Positions 44,431 through 53,584 of a DNA stretch of 64,000 nucleotides are shown here, piece by piece. This stretch comes from Dechloromonas denitrificans. GTDB lineage: Bacteria; Pseudomonadota; Gammaproteobacteria; Burkholderiales; Rhodocyclaceae. The stretch spans positions 2,666,001 through 2,730,000 of the forward strand of contig NZ_CP075185.1 in NCBI RefSeq assembly GCF_020510685.1, in the 5' to 3' direction. The position numbers and the translations under genes were made by a program. How positions within the stretch are numbered: the first letter of the stretch is position 1; every line of letters starts with the position of its first letter. The notes beneath the pieces were generated by a model. It ran no database searches. It was not told where the DNA came from and worked only from the letters and a program-made list of their open reading frames with translations.

Positions 44431-44450
44431 GTTCTTCAGAATATTGACGA

Positions 44451-44987
44451 TCAGGTCAGATTCGGCGTGTTCTTGGCGAGGTTCCAGGCACCCTGGATAT
44501 TGACCTTGCCGGACTTGCTGCCATCGATATTCAGCTCGTCGTAAGTCCACTTGACGGCAGAATATTTCAGCGAGAAGACTTCCTGCGGGACGCCTTCACC
44601 ATCAACCGACGGCGAAACCGAAGCGATGATGACGTTTTTCAGTTCGATCTTCAGGTACTGATGGCGGTTCTGCGTGCCGGACGGATTGCCGGTCGTATTC
44701 TTGCCGCCGAAAGCACGGTAGAAGTAGACGATGACATCGTTGACCACGAGACCGGACGAGCAGGCCTGGTACAGCTTGGGGCTGGAACCGTCGATATCCT
44801 TGGTGAAGATCATTTCGCCATGTTCAACCCGTTCTGCGGTATGGCCACCAGAACCTGACGCCGTTGCCGACTTCGGCTGGCGCATCGTATGGCTCCAGGT
44901 CGACACCTCAACCTGGTCTTTGTGCTTTTCATCACGGGAATCACCCTTGATGTCACTACCCTTGAACTCAACGTAGATATCCTTCAT
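44451..44987 (-). CDS. hcp: T6SS inner-tube protein Hcp/TssD
   Basis: A 178-residue Hcp: IYVEFKGSDIKGDSRDEKHK, VEVSTWSHTMRQP, GEMIFTKDIDGSSPKLYQAC and YLKIELKNVIIASVSPS. It polymerises as hexamers into the tube. AAGGAG lies 10 bases before the ATG. A strong terminator-like hairpin follows (44402-44430), as expected for a protein needed in large excess over baseplate subunits. Confidence 0.96.
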   Translation of the reverse strand: MKDIYVEFKGSDIKGDSRDEKHKDQVEVSTWSHTMRQPKSATASGSGGHTAERVEHGEMIFTKDIDGSSPKLYQACSSGLVVNDVIVYFYRAFGGKNTTGNPSGTQNRHQYLKIELKNVIIASVSPSVDGEGVPQEVFSLKYSAVKWTYDELNIDGSKSGKVNIQGAWNLAKNTPNLT

Positions 44988-45018
44988 TTGGTGCTTTCTC
45001 CTTGCTAGTTAAGAAACA

Positions 45019-46503
45019 TCAGCTCTTGCTGGATTGCGGCAACTCGGCGACCAACCGCAGGGACACCGAGAGTTCGTCAAGCTGGAAGTGCGGCCGGATG
45101 AACGACACGGCCCGATAGACACCGGGCCGTCCGGGCACTTCGTTGACTTCGACTGACGCTTCCCGCAAGGGGAACTGCGCCTTGGTTTCCTGCGATGCCG
45201 AATCGTCCGCGGTAACGTATTGATCGATCCAGCGCTGCAGATAGTTCTGAACATTCGCGGCCGAGGCAAAGCTGCCGATCTTGTCGCGCATCATGGCCTT
45301 CATGTAATGCGCAATGCGGGACACCGCGAACATGTATTGCAACTGCGCGGACAGCGAGGCATTGGCGTTGGCCGAATCGGTATCGTATTTCTTTGGTTTC
45401 TGCGACGACTGGGCGCCAAAGAACGCGGCATAGTCGGTATTTTTGCAATGCACTAGTGGAATGAAGCCCAGATCGCTGAGTTCCTTTTCGCGCCGGTCGG
45501 TAATCGAGATTTCCGTCGGGCACTTGAGGGCCACTTCGCCATCGTCGGTACGGAAAGTGTGGGTGGGCAGGTCCTCGACCAGACCACCGCCCTCGACACC
45601 ACGAATCGCGGCACACCAGCCGTAATTTTCAAAGGCGGTGGTCAGACGGGCGGCAAAGGCGAAAGCGGCATTGCACCAGAGGTATTTGTCGTGGTTTGTA
45701 CCATCGACTTCCTCGACGAAATTGAAACCTTCGGTAACCTCGCCGTCGATCGGGTTGTACGGCAGACGGCCGAGGAAACGCGGCAGCGCCAGGCCGACAT
45801 AACGCGAGTCTTCCGACTCACGGAAAGATTTCCACTTGGCGTATTCGACGGTATCGAAGACTTTCGCCATATCGCGCGGCTTGCCCAGTTCGGTATAGGA
45901 CTCGAGGCCGAACAGTTGCGGCGCGGCGGCGGTAATGAACGGGGCATGCGCGGCGGCCGCGATATGCGACATCTGGTCGATGAAGTACATATCCTCGGGC
46001 TGGCGCGTCAGATCGAACTGACCGATCAGCGTCCCAAAAGGCGCGCCGCCGAAAGTCCCGAACTCTTCTTCATAGACCTTCTTGAACAGTGCACTTTGGT
46101 CGAAATCGATGGCCGTCTTGAAGTCCTTGACCAGTTCTCGTTTCGTCGCATTGAACAGCTTGATTTTCTGCTGCACGCCGGTCGAGGTTTGCTTGCACAG
46201 GTAGTGCAGGCCGGTCCAGGCGCTTTCGAGAGCCTGGAATTCCGGCGCATGCATCACTTCGCTCAGTTGCTCCGAAATCAGGCGATCCAGCTCGGCGACC
46301 CGGGCATCCAGCGACGCCGCCAGATTCTCGGAAACGATGACTTCGCCTTCCAGAACCTGACTCACCAATTCGCTGATGATGTCGCGCGCCCGATTCTTCT
46401 CCTGATCGGATTGGGCCACCCGGCTCTCTTCAATGATCTGGTCAAGGATGCTGGCTTCGTGAGCCGTGGCAACACCACCGGAAACAGCTTGCTGGACGCT
46501 CAT
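45019..46503 (-). CDS. tssC: T6SS sheath large subunit TssC
   Basis: A 494-residue TssC. Characteristic segments: ALESAWTGLHYLCKQTS, LIGQFDLTRQPEDMYFID, VGLALPRFLGRLPYNP and EVPGRPGVYRAVSFIRPHFQ. It forms the contractile sheath with TssB. The start ATG overlaps the tssB stop (ATGA, 46503-46500). No anomalies. Confidence 0.97.
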   Translation of the reverse strand: MSVQQAVSGGVATAHEASILDQIIEESRVAQSDQEKNRARDIISELVSQVLEGEVIVSENLAASLDARVAELDRLISEQLSEVMHAPEFQALESAWTGLHYLCKQTSTGVQQKIKLFNATKRELVKDFKTAIDFDQSALFKKVYEEEFGTFGGAPFGTLIGQFDLTRQPEDMYFIDQMSHIAAAAHAPFITAAAPQLFGLESYTELGKPRDMAKVFDTVEYAKWKSFRESEDSRYVGLALPRFLGRLPYNPIDGEVTEGFNFVEEVDGTNHDKYLWCNAAFAFAARLTTAFENYGWCAAIRGVEGGGLVEDLPTHTFRTDDGEVALKCPTEISITDRREKELSDLGFIPLVHCKNTDYAAFFGAQSSQKPKKYDTDSANANASLSAQLQYMFAVSRIAHYMKAMMRDKIGSFASAANVQNYLQRWIDQYVTADDSASQETKAQFPLREASVEVNEVPGRPGVYRAVSFIRPHFQLDELSVSLRLVAELPQSSKS

Positions 46504-47012
46504 TGTTCGCTCCCGCCGTTCGTCTTGCCACCCAGATGATGCAACTGCTCGGTATTGTTCAGCACGTCGTTCAACAGGTCTTCAAGCTTTTCGTTCCCGG
46601 CCAGCTTGTTGCGCAGGTCTGCCAGCTTGGCACGGGCCTCCTGCAATTTGCGCAGCGGTTCCACCTGCTGAACCACGGATTCGGGTCGAAAATCCTCAAA
46701 TTTCCTGAATTCGATATCGACCCCCATCTCGCCGCCACCCGGCGTCAGACGATTCTTCACACGGTAGGCGGTGCGCGGTGCCATGCCTTCCATGACATCG
46801 TCGAAATTATCCATGTCGATGTTGACGAACTTGCGATCGCGAACCTTGCCCTGCGGCTCTTTCGACTGGGCGGCGAAATCGCCGAGCACGCCGACCACGA
46901 AAGGAAGTTCCTTGGCCTCGATGGCATCGCCGATCTCGACGTCGTACGTCAATTGAACGCGGGGCGGACGAACCTTCTGCAACCGCTTCTGAACACTCTC
47001 TTTTTTCGCCAC
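46500..47012 (-). CDS. tssB: T6SS sheath small subunit TssB
   Basis: A 170-residue TssB: VQKRLQKVRPPRVQLTYDVE, ELPFVVGVLGDFAAQSKEP, DMDNFDDVMEGMAPR. Start is a GTG at 47012, after GGGAG with 7-base spacing; the frame continues upstream but the family N-terminus begins here. Stop overlaps tssC. Confidence 0.95.
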   Translation of the reverse strand: MAKKESVQKRLQKVRPPRVQLTYDVEIGDAIEAKELPFVVGVLGDFAAQSKEPQGKVRDRKFVNIDMDNFDDVMEGMAPRTAYRVKNRLTPGGGEMGVDIEFRKFEDFRPESVVQQVEPLRKLQEARAKLADLRNKLAGNEKLEDLLNDVLNNTEQLHHLGGKTNGGSEQ

Positions 47013-47072
47013 AACTTTCTCCCGAATAAATAGTCGCCACAACCACCCGGACAACACCAAGCACCAAGCGGA

Positions 47073-47702
47073 TTACTTCAAAACGTTGAACGGATCACCA
47101 CCGGACGATGTGGCCTGCGGCGCGCTCTCGACGCCGGCACTCGCTTTCTTCCGGGCCGCCAGCCGCGCCTTGGCGCGAGCCGCCGCAGCCGCTTCCCTTT
47201 TCTTTCGCTCCTCCAACTCCTCTGGCGGAACCAGGACTTCTTCACCCAGCGTTTCGCGCATCACCTTGGCCAGACCTGCCGCATCGGAACGCGCACTGCC
47301 CTTGAGTTCAACGTCGTTGCGCAGATCGGTCAACGACTGGGCGGCCACCCTCAGGCCAGCGACGGCACGAATGCTTTTCGCGGCCCGATCGGTCGTGTCA
47401 CGCTGCAAAACCTCTTCTGCCGAAACGATTGCCTGAGCGTAATTACCGGCATCGAAATAGACTTTGGCCAGACGGCCCCACGGTTCCTTGCGATCCGGAT
47501 TCTTCTTGGCCAAATCATCGAGAAGACGCACAGCCTCCTCTTGATTACCCTTATCCAGCAGGGATTCGATCTTGATATTGGACTTTCCCATGGCCTCCAG
47601 GAACTGATCCTGGGTCATCGTCACCTTGCCCGTCGCGCAGCCTGACAACACCGCGACCATCCCCAGGGAAAGAATAAAAACACGCTGTCTGAGAGCAAGC
47701 AT
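47073..47702 (-). CDS. TPR-type lipoprotein of the T6SS operon
   Basis: A 209-residue lipoprotein (lipobox LSGCATG near residue 22) with two TPR-like units (KSNIKIESLLDKGNQEEAVR, PWGRLAKVYFDAGNYAQAIV) and a highly charged Ala/Arg/Lys tail (ERKKREAAAAARAKARLAAR). The family is common at the head of T6SS operons, but its role is not defined. The ATG at 47702 follows TGGAG. It is the first gene of the long minus-strand T6SS operon. Confidence 0.75.
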   Translation of the reverse strand: MLALRQRVFILSLGMVAVLSGCATGKVTMTQDQFLEAMGKSNIKIESLLDKGNQEEAVRLLDDLAKKNPDRKEPWGRLAKVYFDAGNYAQAIVSAEEVLQRDTTDRAAKSIRAVAGLRVAAQSLTDLRNDVELKGSARSDAAGLAKVMRETLGEEVLVPPEELEERKKREAAAAARAKARLAARKKASAGVESAPQATSSGGDPFNVLK

Positions 47703-47872
47703 AAGCACTCCATATAAAACCCAATACACATAACTCGAATGCCAAAAAATGCTATTGGGTTTGCTTTGAGAAGGCCCGCATAGTACATTACCCATCTGTC
47801 ATTATCAACTCAATGACATAAATGCTCCATGCATTTATTTGAAATAATTCCATTCGAAATGCCCACACACCA
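47703..47872. promoter_or_regulatory. divergent T6SS promoter region with inverted repeat
   Basis: 170 AT-rich bases between the minus-strand TPR-lipoprotein/tssBC operon and plus-strand tssJ. A perfect 7-bp inverted repeat TGTCATT-N8-AATGACA spans 47797-47818, close to the middle, and is the best operator candidate. No sigma-54 -24/-12 element was found. Confidence 0.5.
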
Positions 47873-48496
47873 ATGACCATTGCACGCACCAGCCGTTTCT
47901 TCAGCTTGCTTATCGCGCTCATCGCCGTGCTGATATCTGGATGCAGTTCGATGTCGGGCGTCCAGTTGGCCAGTTCGGCTGTTGGTCTCGTTCTTGAAGC
48001 CACCGGTGTCATCAAAAAGGATACGGGCGACCCGACCAAGAAGCTGACAGACCTGTCGGTCAAGATTTTTGGGGGCGAACAGCTCAATACGACAAGCAGT
48101 GGAAAGTCGCTGTCGCTGGTCATGAAGGTGTATATCCTGCGCTCCCCGGAACGCCTGAAGACGCTGACCTACCCGCAGATCTCGACACCCGAGGGCGAGA
48201 AGGAAGCGCTCGGGGAGGAACTGGTTTCGGTTCGTGAAATCACCGTCATCCCGGGAAAATCCTACGATCTGACGCTCAAGGTTCCGGGAGATGCAACGAC
48301 GATTGGCATCGTCGGCATGTTCAGAGCGCCCTATTCCCAGCGCTGGAAACTAGGGTTCGACACCAAGCAGTCATTCGATACGGGGATCATCGTTGGCGCC
48401 CATGCTTGTGCGCTGACCGCCAGCAAAGGCGCCTTGATCACCGACATCAGCCCCGATTCAGTCCAGTCGCTGGTCGGCGTTCAATGCAATTCATAG
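47873..48496 (+). CDS. tssJ: T6SS outer-membrane lipoprotein TssJ
   Basis: A 207-residue lipoprotein: signal with lipobox LISGCSSM, transthyretin-like fold (LVMKVYILRSPERLKTL, GFDTKQSFDTGIIVGAHACAL). It anchors TssM to the outer membrane. Its length is somewhat above the usual 150-180 residues, because of an insert after the lipobox. First gene of tssJKLA. Confidence 0.88.
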   Translation: MTIARTSRFFSLLIALIAVLISGCSSMSGVQLASSAVGLVLEATGVIKKDTGDPTKKLTDLSVKIFGGEQLNTTSSGKSLSLVMKVYILRSPERLKTLTYPQISTPEGEKEALGEELVSVREITVIPGKSYDLTLKVPGDATTIGIVGMFRAPYSQRWKLGFDTKQSFDTGIIVGAHACALTASKGALITDISPDSVQSLVGVQCNS

Positions 48497-48509
48497 TAAA
48501 TCCACGACA

Positions 48510-49853
48510 ATGAACAATCCAAAGATTCTCTGGGGCGAGGGGCTATTTCTCCGTCCACAACACTTCCAGCAGCAAGATGCCCATGCCGAGGCCTTGATCC
48601 GGCGCACCCTGCTTTCTGCTCAGCCCTATGCCTGGGGCGTTCGTGACCTGGACATCGATCTCGATTCACTGAAAAGCGGGATTCTGCGTTTCAACCGGAT
48701 TGACGCCATTTTTGCCAACGGCGATTTCTTCACTGCCCCCGATGTCGATCAGTTGCCACCGCCCATCACGCTCGATGCCGCGGTGACCGAAGAAGGCACG
48801 ACTGACTTCTTTCTGGCGCTCCATCACCTGAATGCGCATGGTGGAAATTGCACTGAAAACAGCGCTGATTCGGGCCAGGCGCGTTATCTGATCGTTCCCC
48901 GAGAAAATCCCGATCTGTTCACCGATGCCGCCGAGGCCGACATCGCAACGCTGAGCAAGATTTCCCACATCAAATCGGCCAGCGAGCCCCGCGACCAGTT
49001 CCTGACGCTTCCCATCGTCCGGATTCGACGCACCGCCAGCGACGGCTTCGAGGTCGATCCGACTTTCCTGCCACCGTCGATCAGCCTGCGCAGTGCGCCC
49101 AGCCTGTACATGCAATTGCGTCGCCAGATCGATGCCCTGCTGGCCAAGGTCGATGCACTGTACGGTTTTCATCGCGAGCCTTCGAAGAACGTCATCGAAT
49201 TCCGCTCCGGCGACATTGCCTCATTCTGGCTGCTCCACACGGCTAGCAGCGCCTGCGCCACCCTGACCCATCTGTTCCGTAATCCGGAAACCTCGCCCGA
49301 ACGCCTGTTTCAGGAACTGCTCCGGCTGGCCGGCGGGCTGATGACCTTTTCCAAAGGCTATTCGCTGAACGATCTACCGGCCTACGATCACGCCCAACCG
49401 GGCCCCGGCTTCGCGCGCCTTGATCTGATCCTGCGCGAATTGCTGGATACGGTGATTTCGACCCGCTATTTCGCCATCGCCCTGAGCCAGCCGAAACAGG
49501 CTTTTTATGCCGGCCACCTCGACTCAGAAAAGATCAACGGCGAAACCGCCTTCTATCTGTCGATCACGGCGTCGCATCCACAGTCGGAAATCATCGAATC
49601 CATCCCCCTGCGCATCAAGGTCGGCGCACCGGATGACGTCGAAAAACTGGTGCTCTCGGCGATGTCCGGTGTCCGCCTGACGCATGCCGCACAAGTCCCG
49701 GCGCCGATCCCGGTCCGCCCCGGCGCCAGCTACTTTGCGCTCGATGCCCACGGCCCGCTGTACGAGCGAATGCTCAAGGCCCAGTCCGTAATGATCTATG
49801 CCCCGGAAAGCTACCGGGACCTCAAAATTGAAATGCTCGCCGTAACGCCATGA
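48510..49853 (+). CDS. tssK: T6SS baseplate-membrane connector TssK
   Basis: A 447-residue TssK: ILWGEGLFLRPQHFQQQDAH at the N-terminus, YLIVPRENPDLF, and the C-terminal LPAYDHAQPGPGFARLDLI. It links baseplate to the TssJLM complex. Stop overlaps the start of tssL by 4 bases (ATGA). Confidence 0.96.
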   Translation: MNNPKILWGEGLFLRPQHFQQQDAHAEALIRRTLLSAQPYAWGVRDLDIDLDSLKSGILRFNRIDAIFANGDFFTAPDVDQLPPPITLDAAVTEEGTTDFFLALHHLNAHGGNCTENSADSGQARYLIVPRENPDLFTDAAEADIATLSKISHIKSASEPRDQFLTLPIVRIRRTASDGFEVDPTFLPPSISLRSAPSLYMQLRRQIDALLAKVDALYGFHREPSKNVIEFRSGDIASFWLLHTASSACATLTHLFRNPETSPERLFQELLRLAGGLMTFSKGYSLNDLPAYDHAQPGPGFARLDLILRELLDTVISTRYFAIALSQPKQAFYAGHLDSEKINGETAFYLSITASHPQSEIIESIPLRIKVGAPDDVEKLVLSAMSGVRLTHAAQVPAPIPVRPGASYFALDAHGPLYERMLKAQSVMIYAPESYRDLKIEMLAVTP

Positions 49854-50623
49854 CCAACGCACCCAGCCTGTTTTCCCTTGCCCCCGGCCAGCAGCCGGAC
49901 GAGTCGACCACCGACCGCCCGGCCAAGAGCCTCGTCGACCTGTTGTACGACGGCTTCTACATGTTGATCCTGCTGCACAACCGGAGCGCCCCGAAGGACA
50001 CCGAGGAGTTTGCCGGCAACATCCAGAAATTCCTCGATCACTTCGAGCGAACCGCCAAGAAGAATGACTTCAGCGCCGAGGACATCTTCGATGCGAAATA
50101 CGCTTTCTGTGCCGCCGCCGACGAAGCCGTCCTGAATTCCCAGATGAATATCCGCGAAGTCTGGGCGCGCCGGCCTCTGCAACTCGTTCTCTTTGGCGAC
50201 CAACTGGCCGGCGAACATTTTTTCGACAAGCTTGAAGTGGCCCGCAACGGAGGCGCCAGACGGATCAATGCGCTGGAAGTCTTCCACATGTGCCTGCTCG
50301 TCGGCTTCAAGGGACGCTACCTGCTGGAAGGGCCGGAGAAGCTCAAGTATTTGACTTCGCAGCTTGGCGAACATATCGCCCACATCAAGGGCAAGGCGGC
50401 TCCCTTCGCCCCGCACTGGGCTGCCCCTGACAGCATTTCGAACGCCCTCAAGCGTGACATTCCCTTCTGGGTCATCGTCTCCGTGCTTGCCCTGTTCGGC
50501 CTGGTCGCCTATGTCGGCCTGGACTGGCATGCCAGACACACCGTTCAGGAAATCCTGTCACCGTTCAAGAGCATCGTTCAGTTGGCACCGCGTGCCCCGA
50601 CGCTGACCATCACCCTGCCCTGA
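49850..50623 (+). CDS. tssL: T6SS inner-membrane protein TssL (DotU/IcmH)
   Basis: A 257-residue protein: cytoplasmic hook domain (LVDLLYDGFYMLILLHNRSA, AFCAAADEAVLNSQM, LEVARNGGARRINALEVFHM) and a single C-terminal membrane segment (FWVIVSVLALFGLVAYVGL). No peptidoglycan-binding domain is fused; the separate OmpA-family protein at 51816-52598 could fill that role. Confidence 0.95.
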   Translation: MTNAPSLFSLAPGQQPDESTTDRPAKSLVDLLYDGFYMLILLHNRSAPKDTEEFAGNIQKFLDHFERTAKKNDFSAEDIFDAKYAFCAAADEAVLNSQMNIREVWARRPLQLVLFGDQLAGEHFFDKLEVARNGGARRINALEVFHMCLLVGFKGRYLLEGPEKLKYLTSQLGEHIAHIKGKAAPFAPHWAAPDSISNALKRDIPFWVIVSVLALFGLVAYVGLDWHARHTVQEILSPFKSIVQLAPRAPTLTITLP

Positions 50624-50654
50624 ACCGGGCATATTTTGACAAAGGCCAACTACG

Positions 50655-51758
50655 ATGGATTTTGAGCATCTGGTCCGCCCACTGGAATCCGCATCGGGTC
50701 CATGCGGCGAGGATTTGATTTTTTCTGCTGAATTCGATGCGATTCAGGAGGCCCGGCGTTTCGAGGATCCGTCGCTCGCCCAGGGAGAATGGGTAACTGA
50801 GGTCAAGGAGGCGGACTGGGAAAACGTGATCCGCGTCTGCGAAACGCTACTGGCCAACAAAGCCAAGGATCTCCGGGTAATTGCCTGGCTCACCGAAGCC
50901 CGCGGCAAAATTGGCGGGCTGGCCGGACTGGCCGAGGGATATTCGCTGCTCGGATATTTATGCGATGCATTCTGGGATGACATTCATCCGCAACCCGAGG
51001 ACGGCGATCTCGAGCAGCGGGTCGGGGTCCTCGACTGGCTGGTCAATCAGACCGCACGGCTGATTCGCGAAACACCGCTGACTCATTCCGCCAAGGGAAA
51101 TTTTTCGGCGATCGATCAGGAATCGGCCCGGGCGATGGCCAAGAACATCGAACGCAATCCGGGCATGGCCGACGAATTGGGGCGTACCGCCCGTGTCACC
51201 CTCGACACGTTCGAAAGCGCTCTGAAAGATACCCCAACGCGTCATTTCGTTGACGGCATGCAGGATGCGGAGCGCCTGAAGGATGCGATGAAGGCTCTGC
51301 AAATGGTGCTTGACCAGCGCATGGGCCAACAGGCACCGGCCTTTGGCCCAACCTTCGATGCGCTGGAAGATGTTTTCCGCTTTTTCCGGCGCCATGCCGG
51401 AGAGGCCTCCGACAGCAGGACGCCGGAGGTATCCGGAACAGCTGCAACTCCGACCAATACCCCGCCACATTTCGATGGAACGGGGCGCATCGAGCCATCC
51501 TTTGGCAATTCCCCTCCGGCCAATGGCCAGATCCAGTCCCGCGAGCAGGCCATCCGTCAATTGCAGGACATTGCCGCGTTTTTCCGCCGGACCGAACCGC
51601 ACAGCCCGGTCGCCTATCTGGCCGACAAGGCGGCAAAATGGGGCACGATGCCACTGCACGAATGGCTGCGCACCGTCCTCAAGGAGGATGCCGCGCTGTC
51701 CCGGATGGAGGAGTTGCTCGGCGTCGAAGCCGGCCAATTGGAACACGGCCAGGGCTGA
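50655..51758 (+). CDS. tssA: T6SS baseplate/tube cap protein TssA
   Basis: A 367-residue ImpA_N-type TssA: GPCGEDLIFSAEFDAIQEAR, AWLTEARGKIGGLAGLAEGY, and a C-terminal SREQAIRQLQDIAAFFRRTE, PHSPVAYLADKAAKWGTMPL. It primes tail assembly. It ends tssJKLA and is convergent with the OmpA-family gene. Confidence 0.93.
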   Translation: MDFEHLVRPLESASGPCGEDLIFSAEFDAIQEARRFEDPSLAQGEWVTEVKEADWENVIRVCETLLANKAKDLRVIAWLTEARGKIGGLAGLAEGYSLLGYLCDAFWDDIHPQPEDGDLEQRVGVLDWLVNQTARLIRETPLTHSAKGNFSAIDQESARAMAKNIERNPGMADELGRTARVTLDTFESALKDTPTRHFVDGMQDAERLKDAMKALQMVLDQRMGQQAPAFGPTFDALEDVFRFFRRHAGEASDSRTPEVSGTAATPTNTPPHFDGTGRIEPSFGNSPPANGQIQSREQAIRQLQDIAAFFRRTEPHSPVAYLADKAAKWGTMPLHEWLRTVLKEDAALSRMEELLGVEAGQLEHGQG

Positions 51759-51815
51759 CGCCTTGGCGTAGCCGGCGCTCACCGATGGATGATTACCGGC
51801 CCGGCTGACAGGTCG

Positions 51816-52598
51816 TCAGCCGGCCAGCCGGAACTCGATACGACGGTTCTTGGCCCGGCCCTCCAGCGTGTCGTTCGTCATCACCGGGTGATCGGGGCCG
51901 GAACCGACCGCACTCAATGAATCGGCCGGAATCCCTTTTTCAATCAGATAGGCCCGTACGCTGTTGGCCCTGGCCAGGCTAAGGCCGACATTGGCGAGGC
52001 GATTGCCGACGCTGTCGGTATGCCCGATGACTTGCACCTTCGGCGTGCCGATCTGTTTGATCGCCGCAGCCATTTCATCGAGGATCACGCGACCGACCGG
52101 CGTCAGTGTCGCCGAGCCGCTCTCGAACTCGACAACGCGGTTGGACAAGGTCTTGTCGAGCACGGTCTGCGCCGATCCAGCGGCGACGACAAGCCCATTA
52201 TCAACGGTGTAGGTCGGGTTGAGAGAGGTCGCCATTTGGCTGACCACTTGCTGGCGCAAAGCCTCATTGGCGACATTCCCCTTAATCGCAACCTGGGTGC
52301 CATTGACCTGCATTTGCCCCTTGTGTACCTGCTGAAGATTGGCACTGAGCAGCTTGGTCATGTGCTCGGCCCAGTTGGGCGGCGGCACGACGCCGCCCAC
52401 TTCCAGCCGATCAGTGATATTTGCCGCGCCGTAGAGATCGCGCAATTTTCCGAGAATGGCGGCGCGCGCAGCCTCGTCGGGAACGGTACCGGAAGCGACG
52501 ACTTTGCCGGGCTCTTCGGGGGCTGCCACTGCGGCCGATTGCACTATCGCAGTACTGAATGCAAAAGCCAGTGAGCTAAAAAAGATGCGGATTTTCAT
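51816..52598 (-). CDS. OmpA-family peptidoglycan-binding protein of the T6SS
   Basis: A 260-residue protein with a signal peptide (residues 1-25). Two BON-like modules (GTVPDEAARAAILGKLRDLY; VAIKGNVANEALRQQVVSQM) precede a C-terminal OmpA domain with VQVIGHTDSVGN and NVGLSLARANSVRAYL, including the Asp and Arg that bind diaminopimelate. It probably anchors the secretion complex to the cell wall, replacing a fused TssL domain. It lies 2 bases after tagF. Confidence 0.82.
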   Translation of the reverse strand: MKIRIFFSSLAFAFSTAIVQSAAVAAPEEPGKVVASGTVPDEAARAAILGKLRDLYGAANITDRLEVGGVVPPPNWAEHMTKLLSANLQQVHKGQMQVNGTQVAIKGNVANEALRQQVVSQMATSLNPTYTVDNGLVVAAGSAQTVLDKTLSNRVVEFESGSATLTPVGRVILDEMAAAIKQIGTPKVQVIGHTDSVGNRLANVGLSLARANSVRAYLIEKGIPADSLSAVGSGPDHPVMTNDTLEGRAKNRRIEFRLAG

Positions 52599-52600
52599 GC

Positions 52601-53584
52601 CTATTCCCCGAGGAAAACTTCTCTGAATGTAGTGATCGCCAGTTCCAGCGTAATCGCCGGTTGCGCGAGATAGGTGGAGAGCTTGGCGACGCCGTAGTCG
52701 TTGCTCAGCGCGGCTTGATCGTCGATCCACTCCGGATCGACCAACGCGATGATCCTGTCGACGCTGGTTTCCGGCGAAATGGCCGCGAGCAGTGTGCTCG
52801 GTGCGGCACCATTGAAGCCCAGGATCAAGTGCGGAGATTCGGCGCGTCGTTCGATGATCAGCTGCAATTCGACGGTCGTCTTGCGCAGAAAGGCCGAGAC
52901 AAGATAGAGCCACAGGCCGGCGACCAGATTCCGATAACGTTCGTCGACCGGCAATGGCAAAACGAGATCCTTGTCGATGGCAACCGAGCCCTGCCCCAGG
53001 ACGGGACGCATCAGCAAGCCGATGGCCAGAATGATCCGCCGCAGTTGCTCGGCACCCGACCAGCCCAGCATGGCCGCCAGCGATTCGAGAGACGTCCGGC
53101 GCACGAAATTACCGAGCGGATCGGTCTGGATCGCGGTTTCAAAATCAGCCGCACAATTGACCGTGTCGAGCTCCGCCAGCAAGGTAGCCACTTCGCCCCC
53201 CTTGACGCCGGATTCCGAAATTCTGGCCAATGCGGCGTAGGAGTAGGCCAGACCAACCGGTGCGCAACGGAACATCAGCGAATCGTCGCGTTCAATGGTT
53301 GCGGCGGTAATGAACGGGAAGTGCCGTCCCGAGGAATCGGTACTCGGCCGCAGATGACCGGCGACCGACAGTCGGCTATGGGCGCCGATAAAGGCGAAAT
53401 CGACCGCGCAGGCACTGTCGTAAACGATCTTCCAGCGCGGGTCTTCGGATAGCTGCTCCATGGCCCGCGAGACCCAGCGATCAAGAACGGTGATCAACTG
53501 GTGCTGGCCGGCGCCCTTGACGAAGTCGCCGCGCGACGGAATCTTGCCGAAACAGGTTGCCGGCGAGGCAATCACATTGCTCAT
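52601..53584 (-). CDS. tagF: T6SS regulator/accessory TagF
   Basis: A 327-residue TagF: CFGKIPSRGDFVKGAGQHQL at the start, and RHFPFITAATIERDDSLMF and SLESLAAMLGWSGAEQLRR. TagF represses T6SS assembly post-translationally in Pseudomonas and Agrobacterium. No PpkA/PppA kinase-phosphatase genes are seen here. Its start overlaps the tssM stop (ATGA, 53584-53581). Confidence 0.88.
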   Translation of the reverse strand: MSNVIASPATCFGKIPSRGDFVKGAGQHQLITVLDRWVSRAMEQLSEDPRWKIVYDSACAVDFAFIGAHSRLSVAGHLRPSTDSSGRHFPFITAATIERDDSLMFRCAPVGLAYSYAALARISESGVKGGEVATLLAELDTVNCAADFETAIQTDPLGNFVRRTSLESLAAMLGWSGAEQLRRIILAIGLLMRPVLGQGSVAIDKDLVLPLPVDERYRNLVAGLWLYLVSAFLRKTTVELQLIIERRAESPHLILGFNGAAPSTLLAAISPETSVDRIIALVDPEWIDDQAALSNDYGVAKLSTYLAQPAITLELAITTFREVFLGE

